Origin: JAKACU01 sp021821185
GTDB lineage: Bacteria; Bacillota; Bacilli; Alicyclobacillales; SLC66
Assembly: GCA_027343965.1 (NCBI GenBank)
Contig: DAHWJX010000020.1
Location: 1-26,776 of the forward strand
Length of the DNA stretch: 26,776 nucleotides
Reading direction: 5' to 3'
In this document: piece by piece, positions 15,717 to 22,989 of the stretch
How positions within the stretch are numbered: position 1 is the first letter of the stretch
Layout: every line of letters begins with the position of its first letter
Notes under the pieces: model-generated
The model's database searches: none
What the model was told of the DNA's origin: nothing
What the model saw: only the letters and a program-made list of their open reading frames with translations
Program-made: the position numbers and the translations under genes

Positions 15717-15730
15717 CCAAAACGTTTTGG
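15717..15730. promoter_or_regulatory. LacI-type operator upstream of hydrolase operon
   Basis: A perfect 14-bp palindrome, CCAAAACGTTTTGG, identical to the one in the lacI promoter, ends directly against the GGGAGG ribosome site of the hydrolase gene. Bound regulator here would block transcription initiation or elongation. Sequence identity of the two sites is seen; binding by the adjacent LacI protein is inferred. Confidence 0.85.
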
Positions 15731-15767
15731 ATATTAGAAAAAAAGAAAAACCTGACGAACGTGGCAA

Positions 15768-16772
15768 TTAAGTAGATTGGCGAATTAAAAGTTCCGGAGC
15801 CAACATGCGACCTTGGGCCGTATCGGTTCCTTCCGTCATAGCAACTACCATGTTCGCCGCGGTAACGCCCATCTCGTAGCGACGTTGCAAAATCGTCGTC
15901 AACGGCGGGGACGAAAACTGTGCAAGTTCGATATCGTCAAATCCAACAAACGCTACATCATCAGGAACAGCTATGCCTTGAGTTTTACACCAAGCTAAAG
16001 CTCCTAATGCCATGAGATCACTTGCAAAAAATGCGGCTGTGATCGAACGGTTTTGTTTATACACGTCTTCAAACGCTTTAGCACCACCGTCCGCTGTATA
16101 GTCAGCGTGTCTTTGCAACGATTCATCAACGGGTAAGTCCGCCTCACGAAGCGCCTCCTCATAGCCGCGTTTTCGATCCCGACTGACAGCCGCTTGACTA
16201 TGTCCATTGATAAAAGCAATATTCTTGTGATCACGTGACAAGAGATGACGTACAGCCAACCGCGCTCCATAAACGTTGTCCGTCATTACATATCCACAAG
16301 TATCACTTAAAAGCGGCAAATCAATGACGACACTCGGTAAGGAAGAATCTACAACTTCATGAATGTACGGATCATCAAGACGGATACCCATAACACATAC
16401 TCCGTCAAGACGACGCTCGGTGCAAAAATCCAAGTACGAAATTTGTTGTTGCCGTTTGGATGTTGTACTAAACAAAATTAAATCATAGCCCAATTCAGCT
16501 AGTCGATCATGCAATCCGTATAATACCTGGAACATAAAATAGTGCCCAGTTCTTCCTTTGCTCAGATCTGAAACAAGAAGTCCGATCGTTCGGGTACGAT
16601 TCATAACAAGACTACGTGCCACACTACTTGGCCGGTAGTTCAACGTTTCAGCAATACGGACAATCTTACGTCTTGTCTCAACACTTACGTCAGGGTACCC
16701 ATTTAATGCGCGTGAGACCGTGGTAATAGAGACACCTGCTGCTTTCGCCACATCTCGAATTGTAATCGGCAC
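15768..16772 (-). CDS. LacI-family transcriptional regulator
   Basis: A 334-residue repressor with an N-terminal LacI helix-turn-helix (I-T-I-R-D-V-A-K-A-A-G-V-S, then T-T-V-S-R-A-L-N-G) and hinge (N-Y-R-P-S-S-V-A-R-S-L), followed by a periplasmic-binding-protein-like sugar domain (about 60-334). The GTG at 16772 is preferred over the longer frame to 16838: AGGGG lies eight bases upstream, it gives the family's standard N-terminus, and the longer start falls in the -35 box of the gene's own promoter. It is the first gene before the hydrolase and importer operon, 64 bases away. Identical operators in front of both predict autoregulation and control of the sugar genes, with an imported sugar as inducer. 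Confidence 0.92.
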   Translation of the reverse strand: MPITIRDVAKAAGVSITTVSRALNGYPDVSVETRRKIVRIAETLNYRPSSVARSLVMNRTRTIGLLVSDLSKGRTGHYFMFQVLYGLHDRLAELGYDLILFSTTSKRQQQISYLDFCTERRLDGVCVMGIRLDDPYIHEVVDSSLPSVVIDLPLLSDTCGYVMTDNVYGARLAVRHLLSRDHKNIAFINGHSQAAVSRDRKRGYEEALREADLPVDESLQRHADYTADGGAKAFEDVYKQNRSITAAFFASDLMALGALAWCKTQGIAVPDDVAFVGFDDIELAQFSSPPLTTILQRRYEMGVTAANMVVAMTEGTDTAQGRMLAPELLIRQST

Positions 16773-16789
16773 ATTAAAAACCCCTAACA

Positions 16790-16804
16790 ATGAAAACGTT
16801 AACA
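16790..16804. promoter_or_regulatory. cre site (CcpA catabolite repression)
   Basis: ATGAAAACGTTAACA matches the Bacillus cre consensus WTGWAARCGYTWWCW at all 15 positions. It lies just downstream of the lacI -10 box, around the expected transcription start. Consensus is from established knowledge; binding is inferred. Confidence 0.75.
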
Positions 16805-16809
16805 AATTC

Positions 16810-16838
16810 ATTATAATCCAAAACGTTTTGGTAAGCAA
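16810..16838 (-). promoter_or_regulatory. lacI promoter
   Basis: On the minus strand TTGCTT (16838-16833) and a perfect TATAAT (16815-16810) are separated by exactly 17 bases. The spacer is almost filled by the 14-bp operator. Confidence 0.85.
16818..16831. promoter_or_regulatory. LacI-type operator in the lacI promoter spacer
   Basis: CCAAAACGTTTTGG is a perfect palindrome placed between the -35 and -10 boxes of the lacI promoter and identical to the site at 15717-15730. The position predicts autorepression by direct occlusion of RNA polymerase. Confidence 0.85.
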
Positions 16839-16860
16839 TAGCTTTCTCTTATGTATGATT

Positions 16861-16894
16861 AAAAAGAGTCAGAGAGTGACATCTCTCTGACTCT
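16861..16894 (-). terminator. Terminator of the zinc-ribbon gene
   Basis: A perfect 12-bp stem (AGAGTCAGAGAG and CTCTCTGACTCT) with a 6-base loop is followed on the minus strand by a short T-run. It lies 12 bases past the stop and insulates the lacI region. Confidence 0.85.
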
Positions 16895-16906
16895 GGTATG
16901 ATACCT

Positions 16907-17065
16907 TCAATTCGCGTAGTGTATACAGTTTTCGCAAACGACATAATGGACATCTTGCGTCAGTTCTTGCCATTTTAAGTCCACATCATCGTCATCCTCA
17001 CTAAACTCCGCATCCCAAACAGAACCACAATAGGGACAGCGTACCTGCCTGTTTGTCTGTGCCAC
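16907..17065 (-). CDS. Zinc-ribbon miniprotein
   Basis: A 52-residue protein with C10-P-Y-C13-G and C44-E-N-C47, a four-cysteine zinc-ribbon knuckle pair, separated by an acidic loop (E-D-D-D-D-V-D). The start is taken at GTG 17065 because AGGGGG lies seven bases upstream. A longer frame to GTG 17119 adds 18 residues but has no ribosome site. I do not recognise a named family and the function is unknown; zinc binding is inferred from the cysteines. It lies 77 bases downstream of the ABC exporter genes on the same strand and ends in its own terminator, so it may be the tail of that transcript. Confidence 0.75.
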   Translation of the reverse strand: MAQTNRQVRCPYCGSVWDAEFSEDDDDVDLKWQELTQDVHYVVCENCIHYAN

Positions 17066-17142
17066 AACTTCGCCCCCTACGCTTTTTTGCACCAGACGTA
17101 GTGTCCCCCAATTCGGCACGTGCCCATACGTGAAAAGGCTTA

Positions 17143-18945
17143 TTAAGCACGTACAGAAACTACATTTTGTTCGATACCTGATTTGGCATGTAAATTCGCG
17201 TAGAGGCCATTTTGTAATAGTAAATCACGATGAGAGCCATGCTCCATAATCTTACCTTGATCTAACACGTAGATTTCATCGGCATGAACGATCGTGGACA
17301 GTCGGTGCGCAATCACTAACGTGGTACGATTTTTAGAAACAGCTTGTAAACCCGCTTGCACGAGACCTTCTGTCTGACTATCCAAATTCGCCGTTGCCTC
17401 ATCAAGAATCAGAACTTCAGGGTTAAGTGCCACGATGCGAGCAAATGAGATCAGTTGACGTTCCCCCATGGACAAATTAGCCCCTTTACCATGCAGTAAA
17501 GTCTTATAACCATCAGGTAACCTTTCAATCAATTCATGGGCTCCTACTGATTTTGCCGCAGCTACAACTTGTTCATCCGCGATATCTGTGCGAAACATGC
17601 GGATGTTATCAGCAACCGTACCCGTGAAAAGATGAACCTCTTGTTGAACGAGTCCAATAAACCGATGTAAATCGGACTGCGTCAACTGCTGAATATCTAT
17701 GCCATCCAATCGAACAACACCTGACCGCGGTTCATAAAAGCGCATTAAAAGGCTCATAATTGAGCTTTTACCCGCACCTGTAGCACCAACAAACCCTACG
17801 AAGGCGCCCTTTGGCACATGAAAAGAAACATCGTGCAACACATCGGGTCCTTCATGGTATCCAAAAGTAACATGGTCAAAAGCAATATCCCCTGTCACAT
17901 TAGAAAGTTGTAAAGGATGATCACTATCCGTGATCGCTTGTTTTTCCGAGAGGACTCTTCCTATTCGATCGGCCGCAACCATTGATGACTGTAGCGTATT
18001 CCATTGTTGTGTCACAGCATTTATTGGTTGGAAAAACTGCCTGATATAGGTGATAAATGCGTATAACGTACCGAATTTAATCGCATCATGCATAACAGCC
18101 ATTCCACCAATCCACACGACTGCCGATACGGCCACATTACCCAGCACTTCAAGAACACGGTTAAACATCACTGATGTGCCATATTCGTGGACATTTGCTT
18201 GTCTATGGCTACTATTGAGTATTTCGAATCGATCATCCTGGCGGCGTTCCTGATGAAAGATCTGAATGATCCTCATACCGGCCAAATTTTCCGCCAAGAA
18301 AGTAACGATGAGCGACAACCGTGTACGAGTTGTTTGATAAGCTTCTCGAAGTCTACGGCGAAAGAATAGCGAAATAACAAAAATAACCGGTATAATGACA
18401 AGCGAATAGGATGCAATTTGGATATTCAATTCAAACATGGCAACGACGATCATGACAATGGATAGTCCATCGCGAACAAGACTAAGAAAAAACTGCGTAA
18501 AAAATTGACTAACCGTTTCTGTATCACTCGACACGTTAGTCACTAATCGGCCCACAGCATTCGTATCAAAAAATTCCATGGCTTGTGCTTCGATGTGAGA
18601 AAAAAGACGGATTCGAATTTTTCGAATGATATTTTGGCCCACAAATTGAAGTAAAACAATTTGTGCATAGTTGCTAACGACACCAAGTATAACAATACCC
18701 ACGTAAACCAGACTGATGATCCAAAGCCCATGCAAGTTGGGATGCTTTACCGTGATATCACTATCGATAGCAACTTTAACCAGGTAGGGTTGCAGCACTG
18801 ACGTCGCATTAAATACAAGAACCAAAATAATCACGATAATAAAGTGAATTTGATAGGAACGAGCAAACGGCAATAATCGTAGTAAGTTTCCAAATCCCGA
18901 CTTTTCTCGTTTTGTCTCGACATCACTTTTGCCCATTTTATACAT
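17143..18945 (-). CDS. ABC exporter half-transporter, catalytic-site subunit (BmrD/YheH-like)
   Basis: A 600-residue half-transporter with six membrane helices (about 35-310) and a C-terminal ATPase. The Walker A is G-A-T-G-A-G-K393-S, the signature is L-S-M-G-E (491-495, not LSGGQ), the Walker B is L-I-L-D515-E516 and the H-loop is A-H-R. It forms a heterodimer with the upstream subunit, in the manner of BmrCD/LmrCD multidrug exporters: this subunit keeps the catalytic Glu but has a degenerate signature. The start is ATG 18945, overlapping the previous stop by eight bases; ATG 18936 is an alternative three codons later. The long frame to 19116 lies inside the previous gene. The substrate is unknown. 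Confidence 0.9.
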   Translation of the reverse strand: MYKMGKSDVETKREKSGFGNLLRLLPFARSYQIHFIIVIILVLVFNATSVLQPYLVKVAIDSDITVKHPNLHGLWIISLVYVGIVILGVVSNYAQIVLLQFVGQNIIRKIRIRLFSHIEAQAMEFFDTNAVGRLVTNVSSDTETVSQFFTQFFLSLVRDGLSIVMIVVAMFELNIQIASYSLVIIPVIFVISLFFRRRLREAYQTTRTRLSLIVTFLAENLAGMRIIQIFHQERRQDDRFEILNSSHRQANVHEYGTSVMFNRVLEVLGNVAVSAVVWIGGMAVMHDAIKFGTLYAFITYIRQFFQPINAVTQQWNTLQSSMVAADRIGRVLSEKQAITDSDHPLQLSNVTGDIAFDHVTFGYHEGPDVLHDVSFHVPKGAFVGFVGATGAGKSSIMSLLMRFYEPRSGVVRLDGIDIQQLTQSDLHRFIGLVQQEVHLFTGTVADNIRMFRTDIADEQVVAAAKSVGAHELIERLPDGYKTLLHGKGANLSMGERQLISFARIVALNPEVLILDEATANLDSQTEGLVQAGLQAVSKNRTTLVIAHRLSTIVHADEIYVLDQGKIMEHGSHRDLLLQNGLYANLHAKSGIEQNVVSVRA

Positions 18946-20695
18946 CACCACCTGACTCCTGTAACTGATGAATCTCGTTATAAAGTCCTTGCATTTGTAA
19001 CAAATCCTGGTGCGTCCCTTGTTCAACGATTCTTCCATCTTCCAAAACAATAATCCAATCTGCATCTCGAACAACCGATAAACGATGTGAAACCATGATG
19101 GTAGTCCGCCCTTCACGCAATCTGCGCAAGGATGCGAGAATTTGTTTTTCCGTGTTCATATCTACAGCGGACAAACTGTCATCCATAATCAAGATTGGCG
19201 CATCCTTCAAGAGTGCACGAGCAATCGCTGTCCGTTGTTTTTGGCCACCGGATAACGTGACTCCTCGTTCACCGATTTGCGTGTCAAATCCATCAGGGAA
19301 GCGCAAAATATCTTGAAGCATCGCAGCATCTAATGCGGCCTGCTCTATTTCCTGCTCTGCGGCCTGCTCATTACCAAAGGATATATTTTCACCGATTGAC
19401 GTAGAAAATAAAAATCCGTCTTGTGGAACGTATGCCATCGCTTCGCGCAAATCATGCAAAGAATAATCGTGAATATCCATACCATCCAACCAAATTGTTC
19501 CTTTTAATGGATCAAAGATACGCGGAAGTAAGTTGACCAACGTCGTCTTTCCCGACCCTGTTCTACCTACGATACCTAAAGTTTGCCCACACTTTAACTG
19601 AAAAGAGACGTCTACTAACGTTGGCATTGCAGCGTCAGGATATTGAAAAGACGGCAATCGGACGAAAAGGTCGCCGGAAATTCGCTTTCCTTGCACTGGA
19701 TCATCAGGATCCGTAATGTCTGCAGGTTCCATGAGTAAAACGCGTAAGCGTTGCAACGAAGCGGATGCCCGTTGGAAATTGATAATGACAAAGCCTATTT
19801 GTTGCAGTGGTGTGATAATCATTGCGAGGTATAACGTAAAAGCTACGAAAGATCCTAAAGGAATTTGCCGATGCAGCGTCAGATAACCGCCATAGGACAG
19901 TGCAATGGCGAAACTCAGTGACCCCATTAACGGAATAAAGGATTGAAACAAAGCACTCCGAGAAATAACGCCCATTTGCTTTGAAACGATCGTATCGACA
20001 CGCTTCGTAAATCGGCTTGTTTCCACATCCTCACTTGCTGTGGCTTTAACAAGGCGAATCGCCGTAATGCTTTCCTCTGTCAACTCAGCCATATCAGACA
20101 GCGATTCTTGAACTTGTTTAGAGGCCGTACGAATACGCGGTCCCCACCAAACGACAAACATCGGAACAAAAATGATTGGAATTATGCTTAAAAGAGTCAA
20201 GTTTACGTTCACCGTAGTAAACGTCATATACAATGTAGCAAAAAGCAAGAAAATAGCGTTGGTTAAAATGTTCATGCCGCCTGACAATGCCTCACGTACA
20301 ACCTGTACGTCCGTCATGGCATGATTCAACAAATCACCGACGCTGCGTGTACGAAAATACGCGGTAGACAGGATTTCCCAATGACGAAAGAGCCGACTTC
20401 GTAATTGATACTCAAAAAGTCGACCCGTTTGACCATTACGAAATTGACCGAACCCATATAAAACCACTTGTAGTACACCAACGGCGAATAACGCCAGCGC
20501 ATAATACGTCACGTCATGAGCCGTTAATTGACCACTGCTTAATGTATCCGTAAATTTGCCTATGAGATTTGGAAATTGAACATAAACGACTTCCGACAAG
20601 ATGATGGATAAAATCGACAAACTATAATTCCATTTTTTGTCCCATAAAAATCGCCGGAGAATGTGTCGAGGATCTTCTGTATTACTATTTCCCAT
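18938..20695 (-). CDS. ABC exporter half-transporter, degenerate-site subunit (BmrC/YheI-like)
   Basis: A 585-residue half-transporter with six membrane helices (about 25-310) and an ATPase with Walker A G-R-T-G-S-G-K383-T, a canonical L-S-G-G-Q signature and Walker B L-I-M-D-D506, where Asp replaces the catalytic Glu. The H-loop is S-H-R. Together with the next gene this gives the classic asymmetric pair, one active and one degenerate ATP site. The start is ATG 20695 with GAGGT five bases upstream; a GTG four codons earlier lies inside the ribosome site. A CTAAG-TT-CTTAG palindrome at 20723-20734 upstream could be an operator. It is the first gene of the exporter operon. Confidence 0.92.
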   Translation of the reverse strand: MGNSNTEDPRHILRRFLWDKKWNYSLSILSIILSEVVYVQFPNLIGKFTDTLSSGQLTAHDVTYYALALFAVGVLQVVLYGFGQFRNGQTGRLFEYQLRSRLFRHWEILSTAYFRTRSVGDLLNHAMTDVQVVREALSGGMNILTNAIFLLFATLYMTFTTVNVNLTLLSIIPIIFVPMFVVWWGPRIRTASKQVQESLSDMAELTEESITAIRLVKATASEDVETSRFTKRVDTIVSKQMGVISRSALFQSFIPLMGSLSFAIALSYGGYLTLHRQIPLGSFVAFTLYLAMIITPLQQIGFVIINFQRASASLQRLRVLLMEPADITDPDDPVQGKRISGDLFVRLPSFQYPDAAMPTLVDVSFQLKCGQTLGIVGRTGSGKTTLVNLLPRIFDPLKGTIWLDGMDIHDYSLHDLREAMAYVPQDGFLFSTSIGENISFGNEQAAEQEIEQAALDAAMLQDILRFPDGFDTQIGERGVTLSGGQKQRTAIARALLKDAPILIMDDSLSAVDMNTEKQILASLRRLREGRTTIMVSHRLSVVRDADWIIVLEDGRIVEQGTHQDLLQMQGLYNEIHQLQESGGDV

Positions 20696-20742
20696 GTAGT
20701 ACCTCACAAAGTATAAGTTTGTCTAAGTTCTTAGTATACAAC

Positions 20743-20762
20743 AAAAAGCCCATAAAGGGCTT
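20743..20762 (-). terminator. Terminator of the first SGNH hydrolase gene
   Basis: A 6-bp stem (AAGCCC and GGGCTT) with a 5-base loop and a following TTTT on the minus strand, 32 bases past the stop. It separates the SGNH pair from the ABC exporter operon. Confidence 0.7.
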
Positions 20763-20794
20763 CGTCGATGGTCGCATGATGTATACCGTTGCGA

Positions 20795-21541
20795 TTAGTC
20801 TATATAAGCAATCGCCTTATTACCATAGTGTGCGATAATATCGTTATACAAAAGATGCCCCGCCAAGATATGACCTGCTGAATTAGGATGCCATCCATCA
20901 CCCATGTACATTTTGTAGGATTGTTTATGAGATACGATATAAGATCGCATCTGATCGAAGACATCGCAAACAACTACATTAGGACTATTAAAGCTTTTGG
21001 CAACACGAATTTCGTGTCGTACATAACGTGGTTCTTGCAATTTGAATTGGGTGTACGTTGCTTTTGTCACTGGGGGCGTTACCATGAGAACGACAGCGTG
21101 AATCGATAACGCTTCCGCAATTTCCTGATGAATATGAAAATCAAAAGTCGACATCGGCGTTTTGGGCAAGGCATCATTTAGCAAACCCCACGAAATGACG
21201 ACGACTTTTGGAGCAAAAGAATGTAGCCATCCAAGGTAGTGATTCTTATAGAGCGTAGCCAGTTGTAGCCCGTTTGCACCTACAATGGTACGATCTATGT
21301 AATGATATGATGTTTTTGAGCGCAAAGATAATTCCTGAAAAGCCCGAGCCAGATACCCAGGACCCGTAGTATCCTTCCATCCATGAGCTACAGATCCTCC
21401 GATTGCCAGCACCGGCGTTTGTAGAGATTGACTTGTAGCAGCGGATCTTTGTGTGATGGAACCTGCATGCACCACGGTAAATATCACGATTAAAAAAACG
21501 GCGATACCAAATAAAACACTCCATCTTACTATCGGTGACAT
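20795..21541 (-). CDS. Membrane-anchored SGNH/GDSL hydrolase, copy 1
   Basis: A 248-residue extracytoplasmic esterase-like protein. An N-terminal membrane segment (about 8-26) is followed by an SGNH fold: block I I-G-G-S50-V-A-H-G, block II V-G-A-N90, block III W-G-L-L-N122-D, and block V G-D215-G-W-H218-P-N. All four catalytic positions are present. The substrate may be an ester on cell-wall or secreted glycan, but this is not determinable. The ATG at 21541 has only AAGAAGAGA ahead. A much better GGAGG lies at 21569-21573 and would fit initiation at an ATA (21559) or ATC codon, giving an N-terminus like that of copy 2. It is a tandem paralogue of copy 2, separated by a structured leader. Confidence 0.85.
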   Translation of the reverse strand: MSPIVRWSVLFGIAVFLIVIFTVVHAGSITQRSAATSQSLQTPVLAIGGSVAHGWKDTTGPGYLARAFQELSLRSKTSYHYIDRTIVGANGLQLATLYKNHYLGWLHSFAPKVVVISWGLLNDALPKTPMSTFDFHIHQEIAEALSIHAVVLMVTPPVTKATYTQFKLQEPRYVRHEIRVAKSFNSPNVVVCDVFDQMRSYIVSHKQSYKMYMGDGWHPNSAGHILAGHLLYNDIIAHYGNKAIAYID

Positions 21542-21590
21542 TCTCTTCTTACGCGATATGATTATGCACCTCCTGCGAACTCGTTAAGTC

Positions 21591-21676
21591 GGTGCAAAAT
21601 GGTCTACGGACGCAGCATGCGCAACCGGGGAGCGACTGCACGCATACTGATCCGTAGGCCTTTGCATTTTTGCACC
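21591..21676 (-). promoter_or_regulatory. 86-nt structured leader ahead of SGNH copy 1
   Basis: An outer stem pairs 21591-21610 with 21651-21676 (GGTGCAAAA with TTTTGCACC, then an internal loop, then a ten-position helix with one mismatch). An inner stem pairs CAGCATGCG (21613-21621) with CGCATACTG (21641-21649). There is no T-run, so it is not a terminator. I cannot match it to a named riboswitch. Confidence 0.45.
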
Positions 21677-21737
21677 GCACATATAGTGTGCACCAACCGC
21701 TTTAAAACTGTCTTAAATTTTTCCGATCCACTCTTCC

Positions 21738-22526
21738 TTACGCATGAAACGCAATCGGTTTAGACCCAAATTGAGTTAACAAATCATGATAAAGAAGAAG
21801 CCCAGCCAATATATGACCTGCTGCATTGGGATGCCAACTGTTGCCGATATACTGATCGATATTCTGATGATGAACTTCCATATACTTCTTCATTTGATTG
21901 TATAGATCAATTTCGTAGACATTGTTGTTATGAAAACTTTGTGCGACTTGCAATTCAGCTGTGAGATACACCGCAAATTGTGTTTTGTACGTTGTCAGGG
22001 AAGCTTGGGTGACGGGAGGTGTCACCATGAGAACAACTGCGTGGTGCGCGAGTACATTGGCAATTTCATGATGAATATGCGCGCGAAAAGTTGATAAGGG
22101 CGTCTTCGGTAATGCGTCATTTAGCAGACCCCAGGATATAACAACTACATTTGGTCGCACTGTTCGTAACCAGCGCGTCATTTCCCCCTTATAAAGTGTC
22201 GTCATTTGCGACGAATTTGCACCAACAATGGTATGATCAACAATAACATAATGATTCGGGGTTGCTTTCGATAGGGACGTAAACCCCCTAACGATGTAAC
22301 CACCAAACCAACCCTTTTTCCATGCTTTCCATCCAGTATCCATCCAGCCTCTTGTGACGGAACTTCCTATTGTCATCACTTGCTCCGTCGTATGTATCAC
22401 AGGTGCAACTTTATGTGTACTCGACCAAGAATTGGCATCACGAACGGTTTTTACTGCCATCAACAACAGAATCAGACAACCTCCCACTAGGAATACAAGA
22501 CCAAATTTTCTTCTTTTGCGAATCAA
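21738..22526 (-). CDS. Membrane-anchored SGNH/GDSL hydrolase, copy 2
   Basis: A 262-residue paralogue of copy 1, sharing the long segment W-G-L-L-N-D-A-L-P-K-T-P-x-S-T-F and V-V-L-M-V-T-P-P-V-T. A basic start (I-R-K-R-R-K) and a membrane segment (about 9-26) precede the SGNH domain: I-G-S-S56-V-T-R-G, V-G-A-N104, W-G-L-L-N136-D. In block V the sequence is G-N229-S-W-H232-P-N, so the catalytic Asp seen in copy 1 is Asn here. Activity may be reduced or lost. The TTG at 22526 has GGAGG seven bases upstream. A terminator-like hairpin sits four bases ahead of that ribosome site, and a TATAAT on the minus strand overlaps its outer arm. Confidence 0.85.
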   Translation of the reverse strand: MIRKRRKFGLVFLVGGCLILLLMAVKTVRDANSWSSTHKVAPVIHTTEQVMTIGSSVTRGWMDTGWKAWKKGWFGGYIVRGFTSLSKATPNHYVIVDHTIVGANSSQMTTLYKGEMTRWLRTVRPNVVVISWGLLNDALPKTPLSTFRAHIHHEIANVLAHHAVVLMVTPPVTQASLTTYKTQFAVYLTAELQVAQSFHNNNVYEIDLYNQMKKYMEVHHQNIDQYIGNSWHPNAAGHILAGLLLYHDLLTQFGSKPIAFHA

Positions 22527-22542
22527 AAGGACACCTCCAATG

Positions 22543-22579
22543 AAAAAATGAAGTGGGCACTCATTGCGCCCACTTCATT
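22543..22579 (-). terminator. Terminator between DUF2249-like gene and SGNH copy 2
   Basis: A perfect 12-bp stem (AATGAAGTGGGC and GCCCACTTCATT) with a 9-base loop and a T-run on the minus strand, 10 bases past the DUF2249-like stop. The next ribosome site starts four bases later. Confidence 0.85.
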
Positions 22580-22582
22580 ATA
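22577..22582 (-). promoter_or_regulatory. Possible -10 box for SGNH copy 2
   Basis: TATAAT on the minus strand overlaps the outer arm of the hairpin at 22543-22579. No good -35 partner is visible. If used, the transcript would begin inside the hairpin and escape termination. Confidence 0.3.
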
Positions 22583-22588
22583 GTCCAT

Positions 22589-22837
22589 CTAGAGCATTTT
22601 CAGCGTACGTAATCGAAAATGTCGCATATCAAGTTCTTCAACAACGACATGCAAGCCCATGGCTTCCACGGAAGCGATCAGTGGCTGTGTTCGATGAGGC
22701 ACATGGATATCAATAATCGTACCAATCGGAGCTTCTTCGATTGCTTTAATGATCTCTCCTCGTGGATGCATGCCCCTTTGAATTTGTTCACGCACATCAA
22801 TGACAATGTGGTTACCATCTCTTTGCAGTTCAATCAT
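22589..22837 (-). CDS. Short DUF2249/TusA-fold-like protein
   Basis: An 82-residue soluble protein. I-D-V-R-E near residue 13, H-P-R-G-E-I-I-K-A-I-E (24-34), I-D-I-H-V-P-H-R-T-Q-P-L (42-53) and A-M-G-L-H-V-V-V-E-E-L follow the DUF2249 pattern, with the TusA-like beta-alpha-beta layout but no TusA active-site Cys. The function is unknown. The ATG at 22837 has AAAGGAG eight bases upstream. It is divergent from hemY and ends in a strong terminator. It is the second DUF2249-like protein in the window (the other is at 945-1409). In other genomes such proteins often sit near haem or nitrogen-oxide genes; here it faces hemY. Confidence 0.7.
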   Translation of the reverse strand: MIELQRDGNHIVIDVREQIQRGMHPRGEIIKAIEEAPIGTIIDIHVPHRTQPLIASVEAMGLHVVVEELDMRHFRLRTLKML

Positions 22838-22940
22838 GTTCGCAACTCCTTTTGCAAAAAGTGTATTTGATTCATGATTGACTTATCTTGACATGGGTTT
22901 GGCTTTACTGCAGTGATGCACCGCACACGTAAACGGTGAT

Positions 22941-22970
22941 TTGGACGAACATCTCCATTATGACTATACT
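22941..22970 (+). promoter_or_regulatory. Candidate hemY promoter
   Basis: TTGGAC at 22941-22946 and TATACT at 22965-22970 with an 18-base spacer. The -10 box is five of six; the -35 box is weak. Confidence 0.5.
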
Positions 22971-22989
22971 GTAGAAAGAGGTGAATGAA

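Noticed and set aside
15717..15730. Second cre site upstream of the hydrolase
   Set aside because: The palindrome lacks the TG and CA flanks of the cre consensus and is identical to the site in the lacI promoter, so a LacI operator is the better reading.
16773..16838. Longer start for the LacI regulator
   Set aside because: It would begin within the -35 box of the gene's own promoter and adds a non-family N-terminus; the GTG at 16772 fits better.
18946..19116. 57-residue N-terminal extension of the second ABC exporter subunit
   Set aside because: It lies wholly inside the preceding gene; an ATG at the overlap gives the normal family length.
21591..21676. c-di-GMP riboswitch
   Set aside because: A GCAAAGGCCTA stretch recalls part of the GEMM motif, but the rest of the conserved core and the tetraloop and receptor are not there.
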